Shown here: piece by piece, positions 45,757-55,096 of the stretch | Layout: each line of letters starts with the position of its first letter | How positions within the stretch are numbered: the stretch's first letter is position 1 | From: an uncultured delta proteobacterium | Lineage (GTDB): Bacteria > Desulfobacterota > Desulfobulbia > Desulfobulbales > Desulfocapsaceae | Direction of reading: 5' to 3' | Assembly (NCBI GenBank): GCA_903875445.1 | Contig: CAIQWD010000089.1 | Location: 123,418-187,417 of the forward strand | Length of the DNA: 64,000 nt | The notes under the pieces: model-generated | Told to the model about the DNA's origin: nothing | The model's input: only the letters and a program-made list of their open reading frames with translations | Database searches by the model: none | Made by a program: the position numbers and the translations under genes

Positions 45757-48700
45757 ATGACCGCAGAATACTGTGTCTTGGGAATTGATATCGGATCGGT
45801 TAGTGCCGGTTTTGTTGTGGTTGACGGCAACCGCCGAATTCTCCAGAAGGGCTATTCACTGCACCATGGGGATATTCCCCGGACGGTGCACCGGCTCATG
45901 CAGGGCGTTAATCTCCAAGACGTTCATTTTGTCGCAGCCACCGCTTCAACCCCGCTTATCCTTAGCGCCCAGGCCAGATACAACAATCAGATTGCCTTCA
46001 TCACCGCAGCCAAAAGACGACATCCGAAGATGCACGGGCTCCTGGTCGTCGGCGGTGAAAAATTTAGCCTGTCGACCTTCGATTCGCTCGGCAACTATCT
46101 CGGCAGCACCGCCAACACCTCCTGTGCGGCGGGAACAGGCAGCTTTCTCGATCAACAGGCGGAGCGACTCAACCTTGAAACCAGCGAGGCGCTCACCGAA
46201 ATGGCCTGCAGTTGTACCGGCAACTGTCCGCAGATAGCCTCGCGCTGCGCCGTGTTTGCCAAAACTGATCTGATCCACGCCCAACAACAGGGATATCAGC
46301 TGGATGAAATCAGCAACGGCCTTTGCCACGGTCTTGCCCAAAATATCATCGACACCCTGTTTGCCGGGGCAAACCTGCCTGCCGGAGAAATTATTTTCTG
46401 CGGCGGAGTCGCCAAAAACCAGGCGGTAACACAACAGATCAGCGAACTTACCGGCCTTGCCCTGATTACTCCCGAAGACGGTCATCTTTATGGCGCGCTC
46501 GGAGCCGCTCTCCTGTTGTTATCCGAGCTGCGCAGCAAAAAGAGTGCCATTAAACCTCTCAGCCTTGGTCATATCGAGGATCTGTTCAATACTACGGCTG
46601 TCGTGCCGCGACACTATTACTATCCACCTTTGCAGCTTCAGCTGTCGAAATTTCCTGATTTTTCAAGTGTTCAGCAATACCGCACCAAGCGAAGCGAAAA
46701 CGGTCTGGCGGTCGAGGTTGATATCTACCAGCATTTTGAAAGAAAACAGGATATCGAAGCATATCTCGGCATCGATATCGGTTCGACCAGCACCAAGGCC
46801 GTACTCATGGATGAAAAAGGAGAGGTACTTGCCGGTTTTTACACCCGAACCGCCGGTCAGCCCCTCAGCGCGGTGCAGGATATTTTCTTTGCTATTGACG
46901 AGATAGAGCGACAAAATGATTTCCATTTTGTCATCAAGCAAAGCGGCACCACAGGCTCCGGGCGAAAATTCATCGGCAAACTGATCGGCGCCGATCACAT
47001 TGTCGATGAAATCACCGCCCATGCCCGGGCGGCATACCAGCTATGCCCCGAGGTCGACACGATCATCGAAATCGGCGGACAGGACGCCAAATTTACAACC
47101 ATGAAAAACGGGCGGGTGACCTTTTCGACCATGAATAGCGTCTGCGCCGCCGGCACGGGCTCGTTTATCGAGGAACAGGCAGCACAACTCGGTTGTCCGG
47201 TTGACCGGTACTCGGAGCGGGCGGAAAAACCGAGCGCACCGCTCACCAGCGATCGCTGCACCGTCTTTATGGAACGAGATATCAAGCATCTGTTAAGTGA
47301 AGGCTATAAAGTGGATGAGGTCCTGGCGGCCGCCCTGCACTCGGTGCGGGATAATTATTTGCAGAAGGTGGCGACGGAAAAACACATCGGCACAACCATT
47401 TTATTCCAGGGCGCCACCGCCAGAAACAAAGCCCTGGTTGCCGCCTTCGAGCAACGACTGCAGAAGCCGATTGTCGTTTCCAAGTATTGCCATTTGACCG
47501 GCGCACTGGGCACCGCCCTCATCCTCCGCGACGAAAAAAGAACCGCCACCACCTTTACCGGTATCGATCTTTACCAAAAGTCGATCCGTCTCAGTAACGA
47601 TGTCTGCGATCTCTGCACCAACCATTGCAAAATCAGCATCGCCGAAGTCGATGGCCAAAAGATTGCCTACGGCTTTCTCTGCGGTCGTGACTATGAGGAC
47701 CAGGCCTATGTTGCCAGGGAAACCACCGCCATCGATCTGCTGCGCGAAAGAAAACGCTTAAGCCGCCATACCGAAAAGACTCCGGAAAAAAGAAGTGCCT
47801 TGGTCATCGGCCTGCCCGCCGCCGTCCATATGGTCGATGATATGCACCTGTGGCAGAGGTTTTTTGACCTGCTCGGTATTGCCACCCTGTCCTCCGAAAC
47901 TTCCGTCGATGCGGTAAAAGTCGGAAAAAAACTGAGTCAGGCGGAGTTCTGCGCCCCCATAGCCGCCATGCACGGCCATGTCCGGTGGCTTCTCGATCAT
48001 GCCGATTACGTCTTTATGCCCTATTACCTCGAAAATAAGTTCAAGGATGGTCGGCGCCAATACTGCTACTACACCCAATTCCTGCCCGCCCTGACCGCCG
48101 GGATGAAGGAGGAGGATGAAGGGCGCTTCCTCCGACCGATCATCAAATATCTGTACACCCCGTTTCATACCAAGATGCAGCTCTACCGAATGCTGCAGGG
48201 CATTGCCCCGGGAGAATGGAATTTCTTTGAGGTTGCCTCCGCCTATGACCGCGCCGTTGAAACCGACCAGGAATACCGGCAAAAACTGAAAGACCTGTAC
48301 GCAACGCGGATTGCCGGTAAGACCAAATCCGATCTCAGCGTCGTCTTCGTTGGCCGCCCCTACACCCTGCTCTCCCCGACACTTAACAGTAACATCCCGG
48401 GACTTTTCAAAAATCTCGACATCGATACCTACTTCCAGGATATGCTCAGTTACGGCCCCGAGGACATTGCCGCCCTGCAACCCTTGCTGCAGGAAATCCA
48501 CTGGGAATATGCCGCCAAAATCCTGGAAGCAACCGAGATTATCGCCGCCACCCCAGGTGTTTATCCGGTGTACGTGACCTCCTTCAAATGCTCTCCCGAC
48601 TCCTTTGCCGTGGAGTATTTTAAAAAGATCATGGACAGGCACAGCAAGCCCTATCTCATCCTGTCGCTTGATGGACATGATTCAAGTGTCGGTTATGAAA

Positions 48701-50016
48701 CCCGGATAGAGGCGGCCATCCGGGCCTTTAAGAACCATCGCGAACAAGACTCCTTGCCGCTGCCGCTGCCGATCACTTATCACAACCTCAATCCACGACC
48801 GGCAGGGTCGCTCACCGGCAAACACGTCCTCTTCCCCAACTGGGACCACATTACCTGTAATCTCCTGACCGCCACCTTGAAACGCGAGGGCTATGATGCC
48901 TACCTCCTCGAAGAGACCGACCAGACAATCCGCGAAAGCCTGCGCCATAACTCCGGCCAGTGCATTCCATTAAACGCCATTGCCGAGGCCTGCATGGTTT
49001 TCATTAAGAAAAACGACCTTGATCCGGCAAATTGCGTCCTTTGGCTCAACCAATCGTACCTGGCCTGCAATATCCGGCTGTACCCCCATCATATCAGCCA
49101 GATTTTTATCGACCAGGGCGGCGGCATGGAGCATATTGCCATCTACCAGGGGGATATCACCTTCTCGGACATCTCCATTCTTGCCGCCAAAAATGCCTAC
49201 TTCGCTTACATGCTCGGAGGAATGCTGCAGAGGGTTGCGTGCAAAATCCGCCCCTATGAAACGGAAAAAGGCCGGACCGACAAAATCCTTACAAAGGGTA
49301 TCAAGGTTCTCTCCGATGCCTTTATGGGTAAACGTCCCATTGAGAAAACCCTCGACGAGGTCATCTCCCAGTTCGAGTGGATTGAAACCGCCGGTCGCCC
49401 CCGCCCCAAGGTGGCGATCTTCGGCGATCTCTATTCCCGCGACAACCGGGTGATGAATCAGGATCTGATCGGCTATATCGAGGCAAACGGCGGCGAGGTG
49501 GTCACTACCCCCTATAGTGAATTCGGAAAAATGATTGCCGGCAGCTATTTCCGCAAATGGTTTAACGAGGGCAAGTATTTGGACTTTCTCACCGGCAAGG
49601 TGCTGCTGACCGCCATGAGTGCCATGGAAAAAAACTGTGCGAAAATCCTCGGCCGCATACTCGATGAACCGGAACAAAGTTATTCCGACGAACCGGCGGA
49701 GATTCTTGCGAGGTACAATATTTCCGTCGAGAATACCGGCGAGTCAATGGACAACATCCTGAAAATCCATTATATTATAAAACATTACCCGGATGTGTCG
49801 CTCCTCGTCCAGGCCAGCCCCGCCCTCTGTTGCGCCTCGCTTATAACCGAGGCGATGAAGGCCAGGATTGAACAACACACGGGAGTTCCCGTCGTTTCCA
49901 TCACCTATGACGGAACCGGGGGATGCAAGAACGAAATCATCGCCCCCTACCTGAAATACCCCCGTCTTGGCAAAAAGGAGGCTGACCGCGTCACTGTGGT
50001 ACTAAGTGGCCTCTGA
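45757..50016 (+). CDS. Giant acyl-CoA dehydratase activase-related protein
   Basis: A 1419-residue fusion. Two BadF/BadG/BcrA/BcrD-type ATPase domains come first: GIDIGS at 9-14 and 338-343, each with the cluster-ligand Cys pair seen in HgdC (C123/C164 and C463/C501, in CAAGTGSF and RCxVF). Then a DUF2229-type region (about 680-900) and a C-terminal HgdB-like region with conserved Cys. Such proteins are widespread in anaerobes and thought to energise electrons for radical dehydratases or reductases by ATP hydrolysis, but the role of the long form is unproven. It precedes the lysine-degradation genes. Confidence 0.88.
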   Translation: MTAEYCVLGIDIGSVSAGFVVVDGNRRILQKGYSLHHGDIPRTVHRLMQGVNLQDVHFVAATASTPLILSAQARYNNQIAFITAAKRRHPKMHGLLVVGGEKFSLSTFDSLGNYLGSTANTSCAAGTGSFLDQQAERLNLETSEALTEMACSCTGNCPQIASRCAVFAKTDLIHAQQQGYQLDEISNGLCHGLAQNIIDTLFAGANLPAGEIIFCGGVAKNQAVTQQISELTGLALITPEDGHLYGALGAALLLLSELRSKKSAIKPLSLGHIEDLFNTTAVVPRHYYYPPLQLQLSKFPDFSSVQQYRTKRSENGLAVEVDIYQHFERKQDIEAYLGIDIGSTSTKAVLMDEKGEVLAGFYTRTAGQPLSAVQDIFFAIDEIERQNDFHFVIKQSGTTGSGRKFIGKLIGADHIVDEITAHARAAYQLCPEVDTIIEIGGQDAKFTTMKNGRVTFSTMNSVCAAGTGSFIEEQAAQLGCPVDRYSERAEKPSAPLTSDRCTVFMERDIKHLLSEGYKVDEVLAAALHSVRDNYLQKVATEKHIGTTILFQGATARNKALVAAFEQRLQKPIVVSKYCHLTGALGTALILRDEKRTATTFTGIDLYQKSIRLSNDVCDLCTNHCKISIAEVDGQKIAYGFLCGRDYEDQAYVARETTAIDLLRERKRLSRHTEKTPEKRSALVIGLPAAVHMVDDMHLWQRFFDLLGIATLSSETSVDAVKVGKKLSQAEFCAPIAAMHGHVRWLLDHADYVFMPYYLENKFKDGRRQYCYYTQFLPALTAGMKEEDEGRFLRPIIKYLYTPFHTKMQLYRMLQGIAPGEWNFFEVASAYDRAVETDQEYRQKLKDLYATRIAGKTKSDLSVVFVGRPYTLLSPTLNSNIPGLFKNLDIDTYFQDMLSYGPEDIAALQPLLQEIHWEYAAKILEATEIIAATPGVYPVYVTSFKCSPDSFAVEYFKKIMDRHSKPYLILSLDGHDSSVGYETRIEAAIRAFKNHREQDSLPLPLPITYHNLNPRPAGSLTGKHVLFPNWDHITCNLLTATLKREGYDAYLLEETDQTIRESLRHNSGQCIPLNAIAEACMVFIKKNDLDPANCVLWLNQSYLACNIRLYPHHISQIFIDQGGGMEHIAIYQGDITFSDISILAAKNAYFAYMLGGMLQRVACKIRPYETEKGRTDKILTKGIKVLSDAFMGKRPIEKTLDEVISQFEWIETAGRPRPKVAIFGDLYSRDNRVMNQDLIGYIEANGGEVVTTPYSEFGKMIAGSYFRKWFNEGKYLDFLTGKVLLTAMSAMEKNCAKILGRILDEPEQSYSDEPAEILARYNISVENTGESMDNILKIHYIIKHYPDVSLLVQASPALCCASLITEAMKARIEQHTGVPVVSITYDGTGGCKNEIIAPYLKYPRLGKKEADRVTVVLSGL

Positions 50017-50169
50017 GACGACCCTGGTTCCCTGCGTCTGCCGTTGCCCGGCCCAGCTCAAGGGCGACCAAAAGGAGTCCCGTTTATCGGGATCAGGGCC
50101 TTGACTCTCTGTCCGGAACATGAGATAGAAGGAAGATAGGTGACACTTTTCTCATTTCTCGGAGGCAGC

Positions 50170-51717
50170 ATGAACTTTCTCGAAGAACTTTACCTCGAAA
50201 AAACCATGTCCGGCAGCTCGTCCGGCAGAGAATGGCTCGCCAATAAGGGCCGAAGGAAAATTATCGCTTCCTCGCCGGTGGACGGAGAGGTCTTTGCCGG
50301 TATTCACAAGGCCACTCCCGCCGATTATGAGCAGATCATGGCCCGGGCGGAAAACGCCTACCCTCTCTGGCGCTCCCTGCCCGCTCCGAAGCGCGGCGAA
50401 ATCGTGCGGCAGATTGGCCTGCGTCTGCGCGATTTCAAGCTGCCGCTCGGCACTCTCATCTCCTACGAAACCGGCAAGCCCTTGCAGGAAGGCCTCGGCG
50501 AAGTGCAGGAGGTCATCGATATCTGCGATTACTGCGTCGGTCAGTCGCGCATGCTCTACGGTATGACCACGGTTTCCGAACGGCCAGACCACCGGCTTTT
50601 TGAGCAGTATCATCCCCTTGGAACTGTTGCAATCATCACCGCCTTTAATTTCCCAGTGGCGGTCTGGGGCTGGAATGCGATGATTGCCGCGATCTGCGGC
50701 GACGTGACGATCTGGAAGCCGTCCTCCAAGGCCTGCGTTGCCGCCATTGCCGTGCAAAAAATCATCGCCAGGGTGCTCGAACAAAATGATCTGCCGGAAG
50801 GTATCTTTTCCCTCGTTATCGGCGACCGGGACAGCGTTGGCGAAAAGATTCTTGGCGACCGACGCATTCCCCTCGTCTCCTTCACCGGCTCGGTGGATTC
50901 GGGGCGCAATGTCGCCGAGAGAGTCGGCCGTCGGCTGGGGAAAACCATCCTCGAATTAGGCGGCAACAATGCCATTATCATCACCGAACATGCCGATCTG
51001 CACCTGGCTGTTCCGGCGGTTGTCTTCGGTGCGGTCGGCACCGCAGGTCAGCGCTGCACAACTACCAGGCGCCTGCTCGTCCACGAGTCACTCTACGATC
51101 AAGTAAAAGATCACCTATGCCGGGCATACGCAACTTTGAAAATCGGCAATCCCCTCCTTGAGGCAAACCACATGGGACCGCTCATCGACAAGGATGCGGT
51201 CAAGACATTTCAAAAGGCGATCAAGGCCATTGTCAACCAGGGCGGCACGCTTCTCTTTGGCGGCAATGTTCTGAAGGGCCAGGACTATTCCTCCGGCTGT
51301 TATGTGCAACCTACCCTCGTTGCCGCCGAAAACCACTTTCCCATCGTCCACAAAGAGACCTTTGCCCCGATCCTCTATCTCATCAGGTATGAAGGCGGGA
51401 TAGAAAACGCCATCGCTCTCAATAACGCGGTCGATCAGGGCCTCTCTTCGGCGATCTTCAGCACCAACCATAGACAGATCGAGACCTTTCTCTCGGCCCG
51501 GGGTTCGGACTGCGGTATCGCCAATGTCAACATCGGCACCTCCGGTGCCGAAATCGGCGGGGCCTTCGGCGGCGAGAAAGATACCGGTGGCGGCCGGGAA
51601 TCGGGATCGGATGCCTGGAAGGCCTATATGCGCCGCCAGACGGTAACCGTCAATTATGGCAGCGGCTTGCCCCTGGCCCAAGGCATCAAGTTTGCGATAC
51701 CGGAAGAAGGTGAATAA
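50170..51717 (+). CDS. Alpha-aminoadipate-semialdehyde dehydrogenase (ALDH7 type)
   Basis: A 515-residue NAD(P)-dependent aldehyde dehydrogenase. It shows the ALDH7A1-type signatures: ELGGNNAIII with the general-base Glu, GTAGQRCTTTRR with catalytic C296, and FNFPVAVWGWN. It would oxidise 2-aminoadipate semialdehyde to 2-aminoadipate, the second step of lysine 6-transamination. ATG at 50170 has GGAGG six bases upstream; an earlier in-frame ATG lacks this. The next ATG follows its stop directly. Confidence 0.9.
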   Translation: MNFLEELYLEKTMSGSSSGREWLANKGRRKIIASSPVDGEVFAGIHKATPADYEQIMARAENAYPLWRSLPAPKRGEIVRQIGLRLRDFKLPLGTLISYETGKPLQEGLGEVQEVIDICDYCVGQSRMLYGMTTVSERPDHRLFEQYHPLGTVAIITAFNFPVAVWGWNAMIAAICGDVTIWKPSSKACVAAIAVQKIIARVLEQNDLPEGIFSLVIGDRDSVGEKILGDRRIPLVSFTGSVDSGRNVAERVGRRLGKTILELGGNNAIIITEHADLHLAVPAVVFGAVGTAGQRCTTTRRLLVHESLYDQVKDHLCRAYATLKIGNPLLEANHMGPLIDKDAVKTFQKAIKAIVNQGGTLLFGGNVLKGQDYSSGCYVQPTLVAAENHFPIVHKETFAPILYLIRYEGGIENAIALNNAVDQGLSSAIFSTNHRQIETFLSARGSDCGIANVNIGTSGAEIGGAFGGEKDTGGGRESGSDAWKAYMRRQTVTVNYGSGLPLAQGIKFAIPEEGE

Positions 51718-53070
51718 ATGGGGATAGTCGCTCAAGATGTGAAAAAAGTAATCAGCCGGCATCTCCTTGCCGACGGTATGGATCTCATTGTCGATCTGCA
51801 GAAATCCAAGGGTAGCTGGTTCGTCGATCAGCGCAACGGCGACCGCTATCTCGATTGTTTTGCCATGTTCGCCTCCATGGCTGTCGGCTACAATCATGAC
51901 GACCTCCTGGCCATCCAGGACCGGCTCGGCGCCGTTGCCGTGCAAAAACCGGCCAACTCGGATTCTTACTCGGCACCAATGGCCGAATTCCTGCAAACCT
52001 TTGCAGAGCATGCCATGCCATCGTATCTGCCGCATGTGTTTTTTATCGAGGGCGGGGCGCTGGGGGTGGAAAATGCCCTCAAGGCAGCCTTTGACTGGAA
52101 GGTGAAAAAGAATTTTGCTCGCGGTACAAAAAAGGAACTCGGCAGCAAAATCATTCACTTCCAGCAGGCCTTTCATGGCCGTACCGGCTATACCCTCTCG
52201 CTTACCAATACCGCTGATCCGCGCAAGACCTGCTATTTTCCTAAATTTGCCTGGCCGCGAATCATCAATCCGAAACTCACCTTTCCGCTCACCGAGGAAA
52301 ACCTGGCTGCGGTCTGTGCCCTGGAAGAACAGGCTCTTGCGGCAATCAAGGAACATATCGCAAGAGAAGGCGACGACATTGCCGGGCTGATCATCGAGCC
52401 GATTCAGGGAGAAGGGGGAGACAACCATTTCCGCGACGAGTTTTTCGTCGGCCTGCGCAGAATCTGCGACGAGCACGAGATCCTTTTCATCATGGACGAG
52501 GTGCAAACCGGCATCGGCCTCACCGGTAAATTCTGGGCACATGAACACTTCACCGTGCGACCGGATATGGTCAGTTTCGGCAAAAAAACCCAGGTCTGCG
52601 GCGTTCTCGCCTCGGCACGCCTTGACGAGGTGCAGAAGAACGTCTTCACCGAACCGAGCCGGATCAACTCGACCTTCGGCGGCAATCTCGTCGACATGGT
52701 CCGCTGTTCGGCCATTTTGAAAATTATTGCCAAGGAAAATCTCGTCGATAATGCTTGCCGGCGGGGCCGGGAACTGCTACAGGGATTGGAAAATTTATGT
52801 ATGCAATTCCCGGATATTCTCAGTAACGCCAGGGGCCGGGGTCTGATGTGCGCCTTCGACCTTGCCGATGGTGAGAAGCGCAATGCCTTCAGAGCGAAGC
52901 TCTTGCGGGAACGGCTTCTGGTAGTCGGTTGCGGCGAAAAGAGCATCAGATTCCGCCCCCACCTTATCATCACCCGGCAAGAGGTGGAGCTGATCCTGCA
53001 GATCCTTGGCAAGGTTTTGAAAAAAATGAATAAAAATACTCTATTGCCAACAACCGGAAGGAACAAGTAA
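51718..53070 (+). CDS. lat: L-lysine 6-aminotransferase
   Basis: A 450-residue class III PLP aminotransferase. It carries the LAT-type motifs FFIEGGALGVENALKAAFDWK, IIEPIQGEGGDNHFR, IMDEVQTGIGLTGKFWAHEHF and the PLP-Lys region SFGKKTQVCG (K289/K290). It transfers the epsilon-amino group of lysine to 2-oxoglutarate, giving 2-aminoadipate semialdehyde. The ATG abuts the TAA of the dehydrogenase gene and its own stop abuts the next ATG, so the three genes form a tight operon. Confidence 0.92.
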   Translation: MGIVAQDVKKVISRHLLADGMDLIVDLQKSKGSWFVDQRNGDRYLDCFAMFASMAVGYNHDDLLAIQDRLGAVAVQKPANSDSYSAPMAEFLQTFAEHAMPSYLPHVFFIEGGALGVENALKAAFDWKVKKNFARGTKKELGSKIIHFQQAFHGRTGYTLSLTNTADPRKTCYFPKFAWPRIINPKLTFPLTEENLAAVCALEEQALAAIKEHIAREGDDIAGLIIEPIQGEGGDNHFRDEFFVGLRRICDEHEILFIMDEVQTGIGLTGKFWAHEHFTVRPDMVSFGKKTQVCGVLASARLDEVQKNVFTEPSRINSTFGGNLVDMVRCSAILKIIAKENLVDNACRRGRELLQGLENLCMQFPDILSNARGRGLMCAFDLADGEKRNAFRAKLLRERLLVVGCGEKSIRFRPHLIITRQEVELILQILGKVLKKMNKNTLLPTTGRNK

Positions 53071-54249
53071 ATGAGCATGACAACAGAAATGACCGACTAT
53101 ATGGGCCTGCGCGGGCTTCTCAGCGATGAGGAAAGGCTGGTGCAGCAATCCGCCAGGGAATTTGTCAACCGGGAGGTTATTCCCATTATCGACAACTATG
53201 CCCAGGAGGAGAAGTTTCCCACCCATCTGGTTAAGGCCATGGGAAGCCTCGGTTTTCTCGGCCCGTCCCTGCCGGAGGAATACGGCTGCGCCGGACTGTC
53301 GAACGTCGCCTACGGCATCCTTATGTACGAGTTGGAAAGGGGTGATTCAGCCATCCGCAGCTTTGCTTCGGTCCAGGGTTCGCTGGTCATGTATCCGATC
53401 TTTGCCTACGGCAGCGTCGAGCAAAAAAAATACTGGCTGCCGAAGATGGCGGCGGGCGAGGCGATCGGCTGTTTCGGACTCACCGAGCCCGATTTCGGCT
53501 CCAACCCGTCCGGCATGCGGACCCGCGCCACCCGCAACAGTGATGGCACCTGGACCATCAACGGCACGAAGATGTGGATCACCAACGGCAGTATCGCCGA
53601 TGTTGCCATTGTCTGGGCCGCAACCGATGAGGGCATGCGTGGTTTTCTTGTGCAGAAAGACACGCCCGGCTTTACCACCGTGCGGATGAAGGGCAAATGG
53701 AGCCTCCGTGCCTCGGTCACCTCGGAACTGATCCTCGAAAATGTCGTGGTCGACGAGAAAGAGTGCATGTTGCCGGATGGAAAAGGCCTCAAAGCCCCCC
53801 TCGGCTGCCTGACCCAGGCCCGTTACGGCATTGCCTGGGGTGCGCTCGGGGCGGCCGACAACTGCTATCAGACCGCTCTGGCCTACTCCCTGCAAAGGAT
53901 CCAGTTCGATAAACCCATTGCCGGCTTCCAGTTGCAGCAAAAGAAACTAGCGGAGATGGTTACCGAATTGACTAAGGGCCAACTGCTGGTTCTGCAACTG
54001 GGCAGATTAAAGGATGCCGGCACCTATAGCCCGGCCCAGGTTTCCATGGCGAAGATGAACAATGTGAAAATTGCCATGGATATTGCCAGGACTTCAAGAA
54101 CCATGCTGGGCGCCAATGGCATCATGGGCGAATACCCGATCATGCGCCATATGAACAACCTCGAATCGGTGTATACCTATGAGGGAACCCACGACATGCA
54201 CACCCTGATAATCGGTCAGGAAGTGACCGGCATCGCCGCCTATCGATGA
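53071..54249 (+). CDS. gcdH: Glutaryl-CoA dehydrogenase-like acyl-CoA dehydrogenase
   Basis: A 392-residue FAD-dependent acyl-CoA dehydrogenase. The GCDH-type signatures are visible: GFLGPSLPEEYGCAGLSNVAYGILMYELERGDS, GCFGLTEPDFGSNPSGM, and catalytic E371 in YEGTHDMHTLIIGQ. It oxidises glutaryl-CoA; whether it also decarboxylates cannot be decided here. Placement with lat and aminoadipate-semialdehyde dehydrogenase fits the lysine to glutaryl-CoA route. GGAAGG precedes the start. The 3' end overlaps convergent rsmE by 10 nt. Confidence 0.92.
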   Translation: MSMTTEMTDYMGLRGLLSDEERLVQQSAREFVNREVIPIIDNYAQEEKFPTHLVKAMGSLGFLGPSLPEEYGCAGLSNVAYGILMYELERGDSAIRSFASVQGSLVMYPIFAYGSVEQKKYWLPKMAAGEAIGCFGLTEPDFGSNPSGMRTRATRNSDGTWTINGTKMWITNGSIADVAIVWAATDEGMRGFLVQKDTPGFTTVRMKGKWSLRASVTSELILENVVVDEKECMLPDGKGLKAPLGCLTQARYGIAWGALGAADNCYQTALAYSLQRIQFDKPIAGFQLQQKKLAEMVTELTKGQLLVLQLGRLKDAGTYSPAQVSMAKMNNVKIAMDIARTSRTMLGANGIMGEYPIMRHMNNLESVYTYEGTHDMHTLIIGQEVTGIAAYR

Positions 54250-55001
54250 TTTCCCCTATTTCCGCATTCGCGTAATGCCGTGATGCTCGCATGCAGGGCG
54301 ATTATGGCTGTATCGACTTTGAGAATCCTCTCGCCAATGCTACAGCACAAAAAACCCTGCTCGCGAAATTTTTGTACCTCGTACTCCACCCATCCGCCTT
54401 CCGGTCCCACCGCCAGGAGAATCCTGCCGGATTTGTCGGCAACCGCGTCCACTAGTCGATGTTCGCCCGCCGGGTCGGCAAGCAGGAGATACCGATAGTC
54501 ACCGACAAGAGAAGGGCAAAAATCTTCGATAAAGGGCTTGAACTTCGGATGCAGCCTGACTTCCGGCAGACGGGTATCAACCGCCTGTTCGAGACCATGC
54601 TGTAAATGCAGCCGATATTCCTGCGGCTGAAGCAGCCCCGCCTCCCAGAAGCTCTTTTCCACCCGCTTGGCATTGATGAGATGGATCGTCCCGACGCCAA
54701 GGGCAGTGACCTGACTGAGGACACGTTTTAACATGATCGGCCGGGGCAAGGCGAGAATCAGGTCAAGCGGCGGCAATTCTGCCGGCGGTTCACTCAACTC
54801 AAGGGCAAGACTTACGGAAAACGGATATTTTTTTTGCAATGCTGAAATGCTGCCGTAGCCGCGCAGTCCATTGATCACTCCGACCCGCAACCGATCGCCG
54901 ATTGCCGCTCGCAGGACCTTGACAATATGCTCGGCACGATGATCGGTCAGAGTCAGCTGCCGATCGACAACCTCCGTCGCCTCCGCCAAAATGATATTCA
55001 T
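54240..55001 (-). CDS. rsmE: 16S rRNA (uracil-1498-N3)-methyltransferase RsmE
   Basis: A 253-residue SPOUT methyltransferase with an N-terminal PUA-like part (HRAEHIVKVLRAAIGDRLRV) and the trefoil-knot SAM region (AVGPEGGWVEYEVQKF, IGERILKVDTAIIALHA). The final motif reads LKVDTA where most have LRxETA. Normal length. It overlaps gcdH at the 3' end and is divergent from waaA. Confidence 0.94.
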   Translation of the reverse strand: MNIILAEATEVVDRQLTLTDHRAEHIVKVLRAAIGDRLRVGVINGLRGYGSISALQKKYPFSVSLALELSEPPAELPPLDLILALPRPIMLKRVLSQVTALGVGTIHLINAKRVEKSFWEAGLLQPQEYRLHLQHGLEQAVDTRLPEVRLHPKFKPFIEDFCPSLVGDYRYLLLADPAGEHRLVDAVADKSGRILLAVGPEGGWVEYEVQKFREQGFLCCSIGERILKVDTAIIALHASITALRECGNRGNHR

Positions 55002-55096
55002 CGCTTTTCTCCCGGGGTTGGCTATTGAATTCCTTGCATTTCTTACAAGAATTCCTTTAAGGTGAAAAGCCTAAACAACCTTGAGGCCTTTTTCCT

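Noticed and set aside
47758..48678. 306-residue minus-strand frame, with others inside the activase
   Set aside because: They are antisense to a clearly conserved protein and show no domains.
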